6,525 nt of DNA from CAZVXI01 sp964631295 (GTDB lineage Bacteria; Planctomycetota; Phycisphaerae; Phycisphaerales; SM1A02), in contig CAZVXI010000173.1 of assembly GCA_964631295.1 (NCBI GenBank), forward strand, positions 1-6,525, read 5' to 3'. Positions 5,095 through 6,525 of the stretch are shown in pieces; position 1 is the first letter of the stretch, and every line of letters starts with the position of its first letter. The notes under the pieces were generated by a model, which was not told the DNA's origin, ran no database searches, and saw only the letters and a list, made by a program, of their open reading frames with translations. Position numbers and translations under genes: made by a program.

Positions 5095-6519
5095 ATGTTC
5101 AGCCGCATTGGCATTGCCATTTCCGCAGGATTTCGCAAGACAGCCCCGGACCCGTTCGTGCTTGCGATCCTACTGACGGCACTCACGATCGGCCTGGCGA
5201 TCTGGCTCACGGAATCCTCGGCGACTGATCTCGTCGATTACTGGGCAGGCAGCGCGCCTGCGGGCAATGCAGGCATATGGACACTGCTCGCATTCGGCAT
5301 GCAGATGTGCCTGATCCTCGTAACAGGCCACGCGCTGGCGAGCAGCCCGCCGGTTGCCGCGCTGTTGCGCGGGTTGTCCTCGCTGCCGCGCACCGGGCCG
5401 CAGGCCGCAGCGCTGGTTGCGGCGATTGCTGCCGGGCTGGGTGTCCTCAACTGGGGGCTCGGACTGATCGCCGGCGCACTCGTCGCGAGGCAGGTGGGCA
5501 TCGTGATGGCGAAGCGCGGCGTGCCCGTGCACTATCCACTGCTTGCAGCGGCCGGCTATGTCGGGCTGCTCGTCTGGCATGGCGGGTTCTCCGGCAGCGC
5601 GCCGCTCAAGGTCACCACCACAGCGCAGATCAACGACATCTTCGGTTCGGATCCGCCGATCGACTCCATCCCGCTCACCGACACCATCCTCAGCCCGATG
5701 AACTTGGTCATCACCGGCGGGCTGCTCATCATCGCGCCGCTGCTGATGGCAATGCTCACGCCGAAAGACACGAGCGTCATCGAGCCGATTGACCGGTTCA
5801 CATCGATCGATGACAAAAGCGGGTCGCATGATGATGATGATGAAACTGCTGATGTGCCGGTACGCGAGTCTGAATCGAAACCGCTGCTGCCACGTCTTCT
5901 GGAAGACACGCCGATCGTTTCGCTCGTGCTCGTCGCGCTCGTTGGCTGGTGGGCATGGACGTACTACTTCCCGGAGGAAGGCTCGTCAGGCATCACCGCG
6001 CTCACGCCCGATACCGTCAATCTCACCATGCTGATGCTCGGCCTGCTGCTGCACGGCACGCCGATGCGCTATGCGAACGCGATCTCGGATGCAGCCCGCG
6101 CGTGTGCCGGCATCATTCTGCAGTTCCCCCTGTACGCGGGCATTATGCAGGTGATGAAGTACAGCGGGCTCACTGCGCTGCTGGCTGAGCAGATCACCGC
6201 ATCAACAAACGAAACCACGCTTCCACTCGCGACGTTTGCGTCAGCCGGCCTGGTGAACCTGTTTGTGCCATCCGGCGGCGGGCAGTGGGCCGTGCAGGGA
6301 CCGATTGCCATGCAGGCCGCCGTCGATGCGGGCGTCAGTCCGGCAAAGATGGTCATGGCCGTGTCGTACGGCGACCAGTTGACGAACATGCTTCAGCCGT
6401 TCTGGGCGCTGCCGCTGCTGGCAATCACCGGCTGCAAAGCTCGCGACATCGTCGGCTACACCGCGCTGCTGATGCTCATCGCCGCCGCGTGGATCGTCCT
6501 CTGGCTGCTGATATTTTAG
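5095..6519 (+). CDS. atoE: AtoE-family short-chain fatty acid transporter
   Basis: The 474-residue polytopic inner-membrane protein belongs to the short-chain fatty acid transporter family (SCFA_trans; E. coli AtoE has 440 residues), associated with uptake of acetoacetate, butyrate and similar acids. Landmarks shared with AtoE are PDPFVLAILLT (18-28), LLAFGMQM followed by LVTGHALASS (64-84), the LNWGLGLIAGA region (118-128), GGFSGSAPL (163-171), TVNLTMLMLGLLLHGTPM (307-324), FPLYAGI (344-350), VPSGGGQWAVQGP (391-403) and MLQPFWALPLLAI (432-444). About ten to twelve membrane segments are visible. Start 5095 places PDP at the same distance from the N-terminus as in AtoE; the in-frame ATG at 5059 adds 12 residues without family support. 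Neither start has a clear Shine-Dalgarno. A central hydrophilic loop (about 223-268) is longer than in AtoE and carries HDDDDE (245-250), encoded by a (GAT)4 run. No ato degradation genes (thiolase, CoA-transferase) are in the window, so the substrate is inferred from the family only. Confidence 0.92.
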   Translation: MFSRIGIAISAGFRKTAPDPFVLAILLTALTIGLAIWLTESSATDLVDYWAGSAPAGNAGIWTLLAFGMQMCLILVTGHALASSPPVAALLRGLSSLPRTGPQAAALVAAIAAGLGVLNWGLGLIAGALVARQVGIVMAKRGVPVHYPLLAAAGYVGLLVWHGGFSGSAPLKVTTTAQINDIFGSDPPIDSIPLTDTILSPMNLVITGGLLIIAPLLMAMLTPKDTSVIEPIDRFTSIDDKSGSHDDDDETADVPVRESESKPLLPRLLEDTPIVSLVLVALVGWWAWTYYFPEEGSSGITALTPDTVNLTMLMLGLLLHGTPMRYANAISDAARACAGIILQFPLYAGIMQVMKYSGLTALLAEQITASTNETTLPLATFASAGLVNLFVPSGGGQWAVQGPIAMQAAVDAGVSPAKMVMAVSYGDQLTNMLQPFWALPLLAITGCKARDIVGYTALLMLIAAAWIVLWLLIF

Positions 6520-6525
6520 ATCCGT

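Overview
The window most likely comes from a planctomycete, probably of the class Phycisphaerae. The main reason is the exported protein at 2384-3064, whose C-terminus combines an IPAPGA-type motif, a short hydrophobic stretch and an Arg cluster, a PEP-CTERM-like anchor common in that group. The moderately high GC content and the REP-like palindromes around 60-180 fit but are not decisive. No rRNA, tRNA, CRISPR array, transposase or phage gene is visible.

Layout. Positions 1-700 carry no convincing gene; they hold palindromic, REP-like intergenic DNA and a 50-bp tandem repeat present in just over two copies (534-642). Next comes a BlaI/BlaR-type regulatory pair on the plus strand: a winged-helix repressor (785-1198) and an M56 membrane metallopeptidase (1182-2282) whose start overlaps the repressor's end. 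Two dyads spaced 21 bp centre to centre (718-731 and 738-753) lie at the putative promoter and match the BlaI operator pattern TACA-N2-TGTA. A 101-bp spacer with two further dyads follows, then the secreted PEP-CTERM-like protein, which ends at a strong intrinsic terminator (3133-3170). Convergent to it on the minus strand is an RhlE-like DEAD-box RNA helicase (3279-4652). After a 442-bp divergent spacer comes an AtoE-family short-chain fatty acid transporter on the plus strand (5095-6519).

How the parts may work together. The repressor/peptidase pair should form a self-regulated signalling unit: the membrane peptidase senses a signal and inactivates the repressor, relieving the two-operator promoter. 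The peptidase lacks the penicillin-binding sensor domain of classical BlaR1/MecR1 and no beta-lactamase is adjacent, so the signal and output are unknown. A long palindrome with the core ACA-CG-TGT lies just upstream of the secreted-protein gene, making that gene a candidate target; this is inference. The helicase and transporter look like independent genes. The helicase is notable for His replacing two residues normally involved in ATP contact, in motifs V and VI.
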